Shown here in pieces: positions 45,473 through 54,293 of a stretch of 64,000 bases of DNA. The stretch's first letter is position 1. Each line of letters begins with the position of its first letter. The stretch is from contig CAZXXS010000018.1 of NCBI GenBank assembly GCA_964644845.1, forward strand, positions 62,001-126,000, in the 5' to 3' direction. This DNA comes from Geothermovivens sp964644845 (lineage in GTDB: Bacteria; Zhuqueibacterota; Zhuqueibacteria; Oleimicrobiales; Geothermoviventaceae). Below the pieces are notes generated by a model. That model was not told the origin of the DNA and ran no database searches. It saw nothing but the letters and a program-made list of their open reading frames with translations. Position numbers and translations under genes: made by a program.

Positions 45473-45637
45473 TCCGAGCCGCAAAGGGCTGGCGCTTTTG
45501 TGGCTTTGCCAGAGACTTGGGCACAAACAGGGGTAAACGGAGGAGGTAGGGAAACGGCCCACGCCGGGCTGCGCTGCTGTTCCGTCAAATGCTGCTGACC
45601 GACACAGAAACGACCGATTGCTACGGACCGGTTCACC

Positions 45638-46519
45638 GTGAAGAAAGCGAAGAAAGCGCGGATCAAGCCCTACCGCCGTGCTGTCCAGATTCTCAGTTTG
45701 CTCCTCCTGGTGGCCATCCCGTTTCTCAATTTGCACGGGTGGAATGGACTGACGGGGTGGTACCAGTCGCTGGGCGTTTTCAAACTCTGGATTGCATCGC
45801 CGCTTGAGAGTTTGGAAAGCATCCTCACGTCCCGGCACCTCTACACCGTGCTCCTGGTGGCCATGTTGCCGCCCGTTGTTCTGGCGCTGGTGCTCGGGCG
45901 TGTGTTCTGCAGCTGGATGTGCCCGATGGGTCTCCTTTCGGAGTGGGCAGACGAAATCAAGCGGCGTTTACTCGTCCGGCGTCACGCTCGCTCCTTTGAA
46001 AGCAAACGCCGACTGCCGCGACGCACTCTCTGGTTCGCGCTCGTTGGCGAGCTTCTACTGTCGTTGATCGTCGGCACTTCTCTGTTTTCAATCTACTCGC
46101 CCCCGGGCATCATCGGCCGGGAGCTGGCTCGCGTCATTTTCCTCGGTACTCTCGGCGGCGAGTTGCTGTTCATTCTGGCAATCTTGATTTTCGAATTCTT
46201 GCTGGTACGCCGTGGCTTTTGCCGCTACCTCTGTCCACTGGGTGCGCTTCTCTCATGGTTCGGACACAAGCGTTCCCTGAAAGTTCAGCTCGACGCCGCC
46301 AGGTGCGCTCGCGGTTGCAGATTGTGCGAGCAGGGCAAAATGTGCTCGTGGGGCCTACTACCGCGCGCTGGCGAGGGAGAGTCGATCTACTGCACGAACT
46401 GCGGTGACTGCGTCGACTTGTGTCCCTTCGACGCTCTTCACTTCGTCTGGCAATCTGGCCCCTCTGTTCCGGCAACACGCGAAGCCGAGGCGCCAGTGGA
46501 AGAGGCAAAGGCAAGCTGA
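45638..46519 (+). CDS. napH: Quinol dehydrogenase membrane subunit NapH
   Basis: This protein of 293 residues has four to five membrane segments (VQILSLLLLVAIPFLNLHG, LYTVLLVAMLPPVVLALVLG, WFALVGELLLSLIVGTS, ELLFILAILIFEFLLV). Cysteine motifs VFCSWMCPMG and GFCRYLCPLG are typical of NapH/CcoG-like proteins, and C-terminal clusters are bound by CARGCRLCEQGKMC and CTNCGDCVDLCPF. NapGH oxidise quinol for NapA in cells without NapC. The start is GTG 45638, because the frame has a TGA at 45596 and no other start between. The SD is weak. Confidence 0.9.
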   Translation: MKKAKKARIKPYRRAVQILSLLLLVAIPFLNLHGWNGLTGWYQSLGVFKLWIASPLESLESILTSRHLYTVLLVAMLPPVVLALVLGRVFCSWMCPMGLLSEWADEIKRRLLVRRHARSFESKRRLPRRTLWFALVGELLLSLIVGTSLFSIYSPPGIIGRELARVIFLGTLGGELLFILAILIFEFLLVRRGFCRYLCPLGALLSWFGHKRSLKVQLDAARCARGCRLCEQGKMCSWGLLPRAGEGESIYCTNCGDCVDLCPFDALHFVWQSGPSVPATREAEAPVEEAKAS

Positions 46520-46627
46520 CGCTTCAGCGCGGTGCGCGGTGGCACGAGCGGGCTCCGTTTCTCGACGGCTGTTGCCCGTGACTCACACGCAATTCATGGT
46601 GAAAAAACCGGGTTAGCAACAGGCCAA

Positions 46628-47197
46628 ATGGATGCCATCAACCGACGGGATCTGTTCACAACCGGACTACGCTGGCTGCTGCGTCTCCCTTCACAGCTCG
46701 CCGAACCTGACGGCGAAGAGCAGCCCGCTTTCTTGCGACCGCCCGGAGCTGTCGCTGAGGAAGACCTTGTGGCCAGGTGTACTACGTGCGGCGACTGCGT
46801 AGTAGCGTGCGAGTACGAGGCAATTCGCCTACTCGATCACACAGCCGGCCGCTTGCAGGGCACGCCAGCTGTCATCCCACGCGAGCAACCCTGCCGGTAC
46901 TGCGCGGAGTTTCCCTGCATCGATGCCTGTACAGAGGGAGCGCTGACCCACGAGAACCTCAAGATGGGCACCGCGGTGGTCAGACACGAGCATTGCCTCA
47001 TGCAACATGGTGCCTGGTGCGATCAGTGCATCCAAAAATGCCCCTTGGGCGACCGTGCCATCCGGTTCGCAGCCGGTTTTCGTCTCGTGGTGAATGAAGA
47101 GGTGTGCACAGGTTGCGGCATCTGCGAGTACGTTTGCCCAACAACTCCACCGGCAATTCACGTGCGAGCGTTACGGCCAAGAACACGAAATGCGTGA
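46628..47197 (+). CDS. Ferredoxin-type protein (NapF/NapG-like)
   Basis: This protein of about 189 residues has a twin-arginine-like start (MDAINRRDLFTTGLRWLL) and four 4Fe-4S motifs: CTTCGDCVVACE, CRYCAEFPCIDAC, CDQCIQKCPLGDRA and CTGCGICEYVCP. The pattern lies between NapF and NapG; it is a second ferredoxin of the cluster. NapF takes part in maturing NapA, so this one may act in the cytoplasm rather than in electron transfer, but its RR motif would also permit export. The ATG at 46628 is chosen because it starts right before the RR motif. Confidence 0.8.
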   Translation: MDAINRRDLFTTGLRWLLRLPSQLAEPDGEEQPAFLRPPGAVAEEDLVARCTTCGDCVVACEYEAIRLLDHTAGRLQGTPAVIPREQPCRYCAEFPCIDACTEGALTHENLKMGTAVVRHEHCLMQHGAWCDQCIQKCPLGDRAIRFAAGFRLVVNEEVCTGCGICEYVCPTTPPAIHVRALRPRTRNA

Positions 47198-47213
47198 CTG
47201 CGCGCAGAAAACC

Positions 47214-47246
47214 GCTCAGCAAACCTTGTGACGGAACGTCCTGAGC
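47214..47246 (+). terminator. Two-tier hairpin between the nap genes and the Rieske operon (weak terminator)
   Basis: GCTCAG (47214-47219) pairs with CTGAGC (47241-47246), and inside it GACG pairs with CGTC (47230-47233/47237-47240). TTCTTTTT occurs 19 nt further on. It may cut or attenuate transcription before the Rieske gene, but no separate promoter is evident there. Confidence 0.4.
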
Positions 47247-47358
47247 AAAGCGTCGGGCCTTCTTTTTCCACAATCCGAACGACGGTTGGGCAACCTTAGG
47301 TCAGGAGGAAAGAGCAGGTGGGAAAATTGTGTGGCAGAAACCAGCGCGGAGGTTACTG

Positions 47359-47823
47359 ATGGCAGACGAAACCACAAACAAGGAGCGACGGGATTTTCTC
47401 GGCAAGTTCCTCTTCGGGGGAGGACTTGTGGCTTCGGCACTGGCGTTTTTCGGCGCCGCTTTCCGTTTCATCGTGCCGAAGCGAACGCCACCGAAGCTCA
47501 AAGAGGTTCTGGTTGCTCACTTCGAGGAACTGCCTGTGGGCAAGGCCAAACCGATGGAAATCGCGGGCCAGAAGGTCTTCGTGGTTCACCTGGAGGAAGG
47601 CTACCGGGTGCTCTCGGCCATTTGCACGCACCTGGGGTGCATCGTGCAGTGGCAGGAAGACAAACAGCGTTTCTTCTGCCCCTGCCACAAAGGGGTCTAC
47701 GACAAAGAGGGCAGGGTCATCTCCGGGCCACCACCCAAACCGCTCACTAATTTCCGCGTGGAGGTCAAGAACGGCCTTGTCTACGTTTGGATAACACCCA
47801 AACAGACGGGAGGGACCGTATGA
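47359..47823 (+). CDS. Rieske iron-sulfur protein
   Basis: This protein of 154 residues has a twin-arginine-like N-terminal anchor (RRDFLGKFLFGGGLVASALAF) and a soluble domain with the 2Fe-2S ligands in CTHLGC (89-94) and CPCH (107-110), followed by GPPPKP near the cluster. It is the high-potential subunit of a cytochrome bc/b6f-type quinol oxidase. The ATG has GGAGGT before it; the longer frame adds Arg-rich residues. The stop overlaps the cytochrome b start (ATGA). Confidence 0.94.
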   Translation: MADETTNKERRDFLGKFLFGGGLVASALAFFGAAFRFIVPKRTPPKLKEVLVAHFEELPVGKAKPMEIAGQKVFVVHLEEGYRVLSAICTHLGCIVQWQEDKQRFFCPCHKGVYDKEGRVISGPPPKPLTNFRVEVKNGLVYVWITPKQTGGTV

Positions 47824-48872
47824 GCGTGTTCAACAGAGACTGGTGGGTCACACGCGTCCCGGTCGACTACGAGAAGGTCATCGGCGTTATCCGCGACCTG
47901 GTGATCAAGGAGCCGATTCCGGTGCACATGAAGCGGTGGTACTACGCCATGGGGGCAACACCGCTGATCCTGTTCCTGTTGCAGGTAACGACCGGCCTGC
48001 TGCTGACCTTCTACTACGTCCCCTCGCCGGAAATGGCCTACGAAAGCGTTCGTCACATCTCGCAAGACGTTCCACTGGGCTACTGGGTGCGGGGTCTCCA
48101 CTACTGGGGCGCCAACCTGATGATCATCGCGGTTTTTCTCCACATGATCCGCGTTTTCTTCACGCGCGCTTACCGGAAACCCCGCGAGTTGAATTGGATT
48201 CTTGGCACTATGCTACTCGGTGCCACCCTCACGATGGGTTTCACGGGGTACTCGCTCACGTACAATCAGCTTTCGTACTGGGCCACAACCGTGGGTACAA
48301 ATCTCGTGGATCAGGTTCCGCTCGTGGGCCACTGGCTCCTGACGTTCATGCGGGGTGGTGAAACGGTCTCGGCCAACACACTGACCCGCTTCTTCGTTTT
48401 CCACGAGCTCTTTGTCCCGGCCATTCTCTTCATCCTGATTGCCCTGCACATTTTCATGATCCACCTGCACGGTGTGGCCGAGCTCGAAGGTCACGAGGGC
48501 GAGGGCTACTACCCATTCTACCCGGATCACTTTCTGAAAGGGGTCTACGTCACCCTTTTCTTGCTGACGGTCATGAGCTCGCTCGCCGTCCTTTTGCCCC
48601 CCGCTTTGGGTCAACCAGCCAACCCGGCGCAGACCCCACTTCACATCAAACCGGAGTGGTACTTCTACGCCGTTTACGGCCTGTTGAAGTGGGTGCCGAT
48701 CAAGGTTGGCGTCACACTCATCATGGCAGGGCTCATTGTGATGGTCTTCTGGCCATTCATCGACGACTGGTTCCGCGCGAAGTGGCCAAAAGCACCCATC
48801 GGCTACGCGCTCGGCGGTGCCGTAGCCACACTTACGCTTGTCCTGACGGTGGTCGAACTGTTGGCTAAATAA
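47820..48872 (+). CDS. Cytochrome b subunit of Rieske/cytochrome b complex
   Basis: This membrane protein of 350 residues has the haem-b histidine helices (WVRGLHYWGANLMIIAVFLH and VFHELFVPAILFILIALHIF), the cd helix GYSLTYNQLSYWA, and the Qo-site PEWY motif (KPEWYFYAVYGLLKW) near the C-terminal part. The N-terminal b6-like and subunit IV-like parts are joined in one chain but the total is short. It passes quinol electrons to the Rieske protein and probably to the cytochrome encoded next. It overlaps the Rieske gene by 4 bp. No cytochrome c1 follows. Confidence 0.93.
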   Translation: MSVFNRDWWVTRVPVDYEKVIGVIRDLVIKEPIPVHMKRWYYAMGATPLILFLLQVTTGLLLTFYYVPSPEMAYESVRHISQDVPLGYWVRGLHYWGANLMIIAVFLHMIRVFFTRAYRKPRELNWILGTMLLGATLTMGFTGYSLTYNQLSYWATTVGTNLVDQVPLVGHWLLTFMRGGETVSANTLTRFFVFHELFVPAILFILIALHIFMIHLHGVAELEGHEGEGYYPFYPDHFLKGVYVTLFLLTVMSSLAVLLPPALGQPANPAQTPLHIKPEWYFYAVYGLLKWVPIKVGVTLIMAGLIVMVFWPFIDDWFRAKWPKAPIGYALGGAVATLTLVLTVVELLAK

Positions 48873-48889
48873 ACTGGGAGGGAAACTCC

Positions 48890-50497
48890 ATGGCAAAAGG
48901 GAACGCCTCGAACTACCTGGTTGGCATTTTCGCCACCCTCTTCCTTGTGGTTCTGGTGATCGTGGCTGGGATGGAAACCAAGAAGAAAGCCGAGGGCAAA
49001 CCGGAAATCGAGCTCACGGGGAAGAGCAAAGAATGCGTGGCCTGCCACGAAGAAAAAGGCGTGGCCGTGAAGCAAATCGAGCAGTGGGAAATGAGCAAAC
49101 ACGCTGAGTACGGCATCGGCTGCATCGAGTGCCACGAAGCCCAAAAGGGCGACTTCGACGCTTTCACCTGCCCGGGCAGCGACATCCTTGTGGGCCGTTA
49201 CCCCACGCCGCACGACTGCGCTCAGTGCCACGAACAGCAGGTCAACGAGTTCGAAAATAGCAAACACGCACACCAGTTCTGGCTGCTGCACAACGACGAC
49301 CGCGCCGTGCTCGAGTTCCCGGTGGCCGTCAAGCACGGCTGCGAACAGTGCCACCGCATTGGCCAGATGTGGCCAGACGGCAGCGTCGGCGATTGCTCAG
49401 CCTGCCACGCACGCCACTCCTTCAAGAAAGAGGTGGCACGCAACCCCTGGACTTGCGGCGAGTGCCATGTGGGTCCCGACCATCCTCACATCGAGATCTA
49501 CTTGGAATCGAAACACGGGAACATCTTTCTCGCAAAGGGCAAGAACTGGGATCTGAACTACTCTACCTTGAACCACGAGAAGATTCCGCTCGAAACTCCC
49601 GTCTGCACCACTTGCCACATGGACGGCACACCAACTCAGCCAATGACCCACAACGTCAGCGCACGCCTGGCCTGGGAGTCGCAGGCACCTTGGAGCTACC
49701 GAACCGTCTGGGACGAAGAACACCTGGGTACCTGGCAGAAGAAGCGCGAACGGATGAAAGACGTGTGCAGCAACTGCCACGCACCGGACTTCATCGACGA
49801 GTACTTCCTCGAAGCCGATTTGGCCAACCTGCAGTACAACGAAATCCGGCGTGAGTTCGTGCGCTGGAACAAGAAGCTCTACGCCGAGGGCATCATGTCC
49901 CCGTGGAAGACGGGCGACAAGCTGTGGACCAGCCCCGTGCTGGACGGTTACGACGAAGTCCCAGAGGTGAAGAAGTACTACGCTTGGCACCACGAAGGCC
50001 GTCGTTTCCGCCACGGTGCCGAGATGATGGGTGCCGACTACACGCAGTGGCACGGCATTTGGGAAATCCAGCACGACCTCATCGAAATGATCAACTGGGC
50101 TGCTGAACACGGCGACAAAGAAGCCAAGGCGTGGCAACGTTCTACCAGTCCCACCAAGGTCATTCCCTACAAGCTGTACGACGTACCCGGAAACGTCTGG
50201 GGAATCAACACGGAAATCAGCAAACCACCGTTCGTCTACCAAACATTTCCTGACTACTGGGAACGCGTGAAAGCCAACGTCGAAGCAGCGTACAAGAAAG
50301 GGCTGCTTTCCGAGGACCAGTGGCAGCTCTGGCTGAAACGCTACGAGAAGAAAGAATATTACATGGGGACCCAGTTTCCAGAGCACCCCAAGTGGAAACT
50401 GTACCAGGAACGCGACAAGAACGATCTGGCCAACATGAGGAAACAGGTAATCGACTTCAAGCTTCCAAGTCCATCTTTCTGGGAAACAATGAAGTAG
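48890..50497 (+). CDS. Octaheme cytochrome c, hydroxylamine oxidoreductase (HAO) family
   Basis: This protein of 535 residues has eight CxxCH sites (residues 49, 78, 110, 151, 169, 189, 239 and 293) and a long haem-free C-terminal half with the HAO-family stretch HGAEMMGADYTQWHG. An N-terminal helix (YLVGIFATLFLVVLVIVAG) without a cleavage site anchors it to the membrane. It is expected to convert nitrogen compounds: HAO-type enzymes oxidise hydroxylamine or hydrazine, and related reductive forms reduce nitrite or hydroxylamine. With NapA upstream, reduction of nitrite toward ammonium is the likely direction. It lies 18 bp after cytochrome b, where cytochrome c1 would be expected. Whether the catalytic haem has the tyrosine crosslink cannot be read from sequence alone. 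Confidence 0.85.
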   Translation: MAKGNASNYLVGIFATLFLVVLVIVAGMETKKKAEGKPEIELTGKSKECVACHEEKGVAVKQIEQWEMSKHAEYGIGCIECHEAQKGDFDAFTCPGSDILVGRYPTPHDCAQCHEQQVNEFENSKHAHQFWLLHNDDRAVLEFPVAVKHGCEQCHRIGQMWPDGSVGDCSACHARHSFKKEVARNPWTCGECHVGPDHPHIEIYLESKHGNIFLAKGKNWDLNYSTLNHEKIPLETPVCTTCHMDGTPTQPMTHNVSARLAWESQAPWSYRTVWDEEHLGTWQKKRERMKDVCSNCHAPDFIDEYFLEADLANLQYNEIRREFVRWNKKLYAEGIMSPWKTGDKLWTSPVLDGYDEVPEVKKYYAWHHEGRRFRHGAEMMGADYTQWHGIWEIQHDLIEMINWAAEHGDKEAKAWQRSTSPTKVIPYKLYDVPGNVWGINTEISKPPFVYQTFPDYWERVKANVEAAYKKGLLSEDQWQLWLKRYEKKEYYMGTQFPEHPKWKLYQERDKNDLANMRKQVIDFKLPSPSFWETMK

Positions 50498-50535
50498 ACG
50501 CTGGCGTTGGCTCCGCCTCTGCGTTATCCTGCCAC

Positions 50536-50569
50536 AAGGCAGGCGCCCCGCGCGCCTGCCTTCTTTTTT
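50536..50569 (+). terminator. Strong intrinsic terminator after the HAO-like gene
   Basis: AAGGCAGGCGC (50536-50546) and GCGCCTGCCTT (50552-50562) give an 11-bp perfect stem with a 5-nt loop, followed by CTTTTTT. It lies 38 bp after the HAO-like stop and closes a possible 10.5-kb transcript from 40069. Confidence 0.92.
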
Positions 50570-50958
50570 CCATGGGACAAAACTTCCCGCACGCTGCCGC
50601 CCAAGATCCACACAGCACCCTTCCTTTTCACAGCAGCATCCCCCCAAGAACCCCGCCAACTCTTTGGAAAGGCCAGAGGGAATGGGCGCCAGACAACCAC
50701 CGCACCCGACAGGGAGGGCATCAAAACGGTGGACAACAACCCGAACGACACGGGGCAGATCACTGCAAGCCCGGACCTTCCACCAGTCCCGATTTTCCGT
50801 ACTCGAACAACAGCAGCAGAAGGAAATCCGCGGCTCTCCAGCTGGATCCCTACCGGGAAGCTACTTGCGGTTCCCCCAGGTTTTCGTTCAACAGCTCGAT
50901 GACCCGCACGACCCCCTACCGGAAAGTTGCTCCCCAGTTTGCCTCTCCGAGTCCAGCT
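50570..50958. other. Intergenic region between convergent operons
   Basis: The HAO-like gene and the response regulator gene converge here. I see no protein-like frame, repeat or RNA gene. A terminator for the minus-strand regulator pair is not evident. Confidence 0.45.
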
Positions 50959-52350
50959 CTACCTGCTCGGTTCACCTTCCTCGATCCCGAAACGCTTAAG
51001 GTAGAAATGCAACGTGGTTCGGGGAATCCCCAACAGTTCAGCAGCTCGCTTTTTGTTGTACCGGGCCTTCTCCAGTGCGGCCACGATGGCCCGCTTCTGC
51101 ACTTCTTGCAACACATTCAGCCCCGTCCCCAGCAGTTCTGCGCCAATTGGCATTCCGTTCCGCTGAGGGACTGTCGCGTTGACGCCGCCAATCGTCAAGT
51201 CCTCCCGGCGGATGACGCTGTCCGTCTTCAGAATCATCGCGCGTTCGATCAAGTTGCGCAGCTCCCTCACGTTGCCAGGCCAATCGTAGCTGAGTAGGAA
51301 CGCCTGCGCCTCCGGGTCGATCTCCCGAACTTGCTTCCTCAGAGAACCGTTGAACTGCCCGATGAAATGCCACGCCAGTGGCAGAATGTCGTCCCGGCGC
51401 TCTCGCAACGCCGGCACGTGGAGGCGCGCTACGTTGATTCGATAGTAAAGATCCAGACGGAACCGTTTTTGCGCCACGAGGTCGTCGAGATTCGTGTTGG
51501 TTGCCGCGATGAAACGCACGTCCACGCGCGTTGGTTCTGTGGCACCCACCCGGTAAAACTCGCCACGCTCCAGCACCTGCAGCAGCTTGGCCTGCAGATC
51601 CAGTGGCAACTCGCTAATCTCGTCCAGGAGAAGCGTGCCATGGTTGGCCCGCTCAATCAATCCCTTCTTGCCGCTCGCCCGGGCCCCGGTGAACGCTCCT
51701 TTTTCGTAACCAAACAGTTCACTCTCAATCAGTTCCTTCGGAATGGCTCCGCAGTTGATGGCAATGAACGGCGAGGCGTGGCGCTCACTGCGGTAGTGGA
51801 TCCATTCGGCCAGCAGGCTTTTTCCAGTGCCCGTTTCACCCTCCAGGAGTAGCGTGGTGCACGATCTGGCGTACCGTTCCGCAACCGTTAGCAACTGCCG
51901 CATGCTACGGCTTTCGGCTACCAGCTTGCCCACGGCGTGGCGTGCCCACTGTTCCTCCCGCAGGCTTTCCAGTTCCTTTCGCATCCGGGCGGTCTCAAGG
52001 GTCTTGACCACCACATGCCGCACGATGTCCGGTTCGCAGCCTTTCTCCAGAAAGTCGTCCGCACCCAGCTTCATCGCCTGCACCGCAACGGACACGTTAC
52101 CGTGCGCCGTCAGCATGATTACCGGCACATCGGGAGCCTCGCCTCGAATCTTGCGCAGCAGGCTGAGACCGTCCAGGTCGGGCAGTTTGTAGTCCAGCAC
52201 AATGAGGTCAGGAACACTTTTGCGCACCTGCTCCAGCGCTTCCGCTGCAGTGGCAGCTGTACGAATTCCACACGTGTCGCTTTGCAACAACCTTCGCAAC
52301 GAGTTCCGCACGATCTTCTCGTCGTCCACGATCAGCAGATCGAATTTCAT
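50959..52350 (-). CDS. NtrC-family sigma-54-dependent response regulator
   Basis: This protein of 463 residues has a receiver domain with phospho-acceptor Asp53 in LIVLDYKLP and Thr in VIMLTAHG. An AAA+ domain carries GETGTGKS (Walker A), GYEKGAFTGA (sigma-54 contact loop), LLLDEISELPL (Walker B) and FRLDLYYRINV. A Fis-type HTH at the C-terminus (KKRAAELLGIPRTTLHFYLKRF) binds DNA. It activates sigma-54 promoters by ATP-driven remodelling. The ATG at 52350 overlaps the kinase stop (ATGA). Targets inferred from sequence are the two enhancer/sigma-54 modules at 36146-36273 and 39929-40057. Confidence 0.95.
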   Translation of the reverse strand: MKFDLLIVDDEKIVRNSLRRLLQSDTCGIRTAATAAEALEQVRKSVPDLIVLDYKLPDLDGLSLLRKIRGEAPDVPVIMLTAHGNVSVAVQAMKLGADDFLEKGCEPDIVRHVVVKTLETARMRKELESLREEQWARHAVGKLVAESRSMRQLLTVAERYARSCTTLLLEGETGTGKSLLAEWIHYRSERHASPFIAINCGAIPKELIESELFGYEKGAFTGARASGKKGLIERANHGTLLLDEISELPLDLQAKLLQVLERGEFYRVGATEPTRVDVRFIAATNTNLDDLVAQKRFRLDLYYRINVARLHVPALRERRDDILPLAWHFIGQFNGSLRKQVREIDPEAQAFLLSYDWPGNVRELRNLIERAMILKTDSVIRREDLTIGGVNATVPQRNGMPIGAELLGTGLNVLQEVQKRAIVAALEKARYNKKRAAELLGIPRTTLHFYLKRFGIEEGEPSR

Positions 52351-54293
52351 TGGGCTGGCACCTCGTTTCCGGTCCAGAGCGGGATTTCCACAACGAACGT
52401 CGTACCGCGACCTGGTCGGCTTTTCACCGTAACCCTGCCTCCGTGCTGCTCCACGATCCGCTTTACGATCGTGAGGCCAAGACCCGTTCCGTTGGGGGAA
52501 CGGGTGAAGAACGGGTCGAAAATCCGCGACAGATCCTCGCGAGGGATACCCACCCCGTCGTCCGCGACCTGAATCTCCACGTGTCCGCGGCTTGTTTTGG
52601 CACGACACTTGACGGACACATGCCCGCTGCCGTTCCGTAACGCTTGCAGGGCGTTTGTCAGCAAATTGATGATCACCTGCTCGATCCCGTGCGGATCAAA
52701 ACGGAAACGGGGAAGATCTTCTGGTACATCCAAATCCAGAGTGGCGTGGGCGCGGTCGAACTCCTTGCGCACCAGGTCCACGCACTTCCGCAGCACCGGT
52801 GTGAGCTCGTTCACCTCGAACGACGTTTCGTGCGGCCGCGAAAAGTCCAGCACATCGTTGACCAACTGGTTCATCCGCTCAACACTGTCCAGCATCTCGG
52901 CGTAGATTTCCTGCACCTCCGGGTCATCCGGAAAGCGGCGAGCCAGGTACTCAAGATTGTTCCGGATCCCGAACAACGGGTTCCGGATTTCGTGTGCGAT
53001 CCCTGACGAAAGCTGGCCTAACGCGTGCATTTTCTCGTTTTCGACCAGTTGCGCCTCGATGCGTTTGCGCTCGCTGATGTCTCTCAAATAAAGCAAGCGG
53101 TTTCTCGATTGCCCCTCTCCTTCGGCAACCGGCTCACGGCTCACGTACACCTCCACAGGAAGCGACGTGCCATCTTTCCGTCGCACCGAGGACTCGTACC
53201 GGTCGGCCTGGCGTCCGTTTCCGTCGCTGATCCCGTAATCTCGCTTCACCCCGGGGTCCAGAAGAAAGGACAGCGGTTTACCGCGGATTTCCTCCACACG
53301 GAAACCCGTGAGACGCGTGATGTTCTCATTCGCATCCAGGATAACATCGCTGGCCCCCACGACCAGAATCGACTCCGGCGAGTGTTGCAGCAACATTCGG
53401 TACTTGCGCTCCGAACGCTCCAAATTCCGGGTGTACTCGCGAATGCGGTCTTGCATCTGCTTGAACGAACGGGCCAGGTCGCCAATTTCATCGTCAGCGT
53501 CCACCGGGAGTTCGGTCTCGTAGTCGCCGCGTTCCAGTTGCTTGGCTGCCAGTTCTACCCGTTTCAGCCTCGCCAGAACCATGCGCCGGAGCACGAAAAA
53601 CAGGATAAGGCTGGTCACCAGCACGGCTGCAACGGCCCCACCGATCATCAGGGTGGTGTTACGCCGCATGTCCTGTAACACTTCATCCATCGGCACCAAC
53701 ACACTGATCCCTCCGCGGATACCTCCGGCAATCAAATCCGACTCCGTGTGGCAAACCTGACACGAGCGCGTCGCCATTAGCGCCCCAAAGTACCTGAGGT
53801 AGCGCCTCCCGTCCACAACCTCCGTCTCGTAGGCCTCCAGCATGGGTGGCGTCTTTCCGGATGAAATCAGTTCCGCAAAGTGTTCCAGGGCGCGCCGCTC
53901 GAAAGGCGTGGGGGCGTTTCTTGGATTCACGGGGTGCAAGCTTGTGATGTGAAAACGGAATCCCGCACCCATGCTCGCACTGAGTTCGGACAGTTCCCGC
54001 GTCACCTGTGCCGGAGTCTTTAAGATTAGACACTTGCCCTTGCCGGTGTACACTTCGTGACCGCGGAGGTACGTGGTGGAATCAATCGCTTCGTCTTTGG
54101 GCACGTAGACGCCGGTGTGCAACGCAATCCACGACCGCGTGACGACAATCTCGTTGTAGAACGCTCGGGCCGTGTCCAGCAAGCTACGTTGCATCTGACG
54201 GTGGTAACGGATGCTCAGTGTTGTAAACACCACCGCCATCATCAGGGCTACAATGCCCGTCACCACCAGAACCAGCTTCGCCGAAAGTCGCAT
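52347..54293 (-). CDS. Sensor histidine kinase with periplasmic haem-binding (Tll0287-like, DUF3365) sensor
   Basis: This kinase of 648 residues has TM1 at about 6-24, a periplasmic domain 25-215 with a CQVCH haem c site at 178-182, TM2 about 216-235, HAMP 236-288 and PAS 292-405. The phospho-acceptor His434 lies in SGIAHEIRNPL, and the ATPase domain has NLLTNALQAL, DDGVGIP and GTGLGLTIVKRI. The periplasmic part fits the Tll0287-like c-haem sensor family, so it probably reads redox state, NO or another haem ligand in the periplasm. Its stop overlaps the regulator start. It faces the nitrate/HAO cluster convergently. Confidence 0.9.
   Translation of the reverse strand: MRLSAKLVLVVTGIVALMMAVVFTTLSIRYHRQMQRSLLDTARAFYNEIVVTRSWIALHTGVYVPKDEAIDSTTYLRGHEVYTGKGKCLILKTPAQVTRELSELSASMGAGFRFHITSLHPVNPRNAPTPFERRALEHFAELISSGKTPPMLEAYETEVVDGRRYLRYFGALMATRSCQVCHTESDLIAGGIRGGISVLVPMDEVLQDMRRNTTLMIGGAVAAVLVTSLILFFVLRRMVLARLKRVELAAKQLERGDYETELPVDADDEIGDLARSFKQMQDRIREYTRNLERSERKYRMLLQHSPESILVVGASDVILDANENITRLTGFRVEEIRGKPLSFLLDPGVKRDYGISDGNGRQADRYESSVRRKDGTSLPVEVYVSREPVAEGEGQSRNRLLYLRDISERKRIEAQLVENEKMHALGQLSSGIAHEIRNPLFGIRNNLEYLARRFPDDPEVQEIYAEMLDSVERMNQLVNDVLDFSRPHETSFEVNELTPVLRKCVDLVRKEFDRAHATLDLDVPEDLPRFRFDPHGIEQVIINLLTNALQALRNGSGHVSVKCRAKTSRGHVEIQVADDGVGIPREDLSRIFDPFFTRSPNGTGLGLTIVKRIVEQHGGRVTVKSRPGRGTTFVVEIPLWTGNEVPAQ

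Noticed and set aside
47228..47240. GTGACGG half-site with CGTC nearby, upstream of the Rieske gene, as a third activator element
   Set aside because: Only the half-site matches, and no -24/-12 promoter lies at the expected 113-114 bp; the sequence fits better as part of a hairpin.
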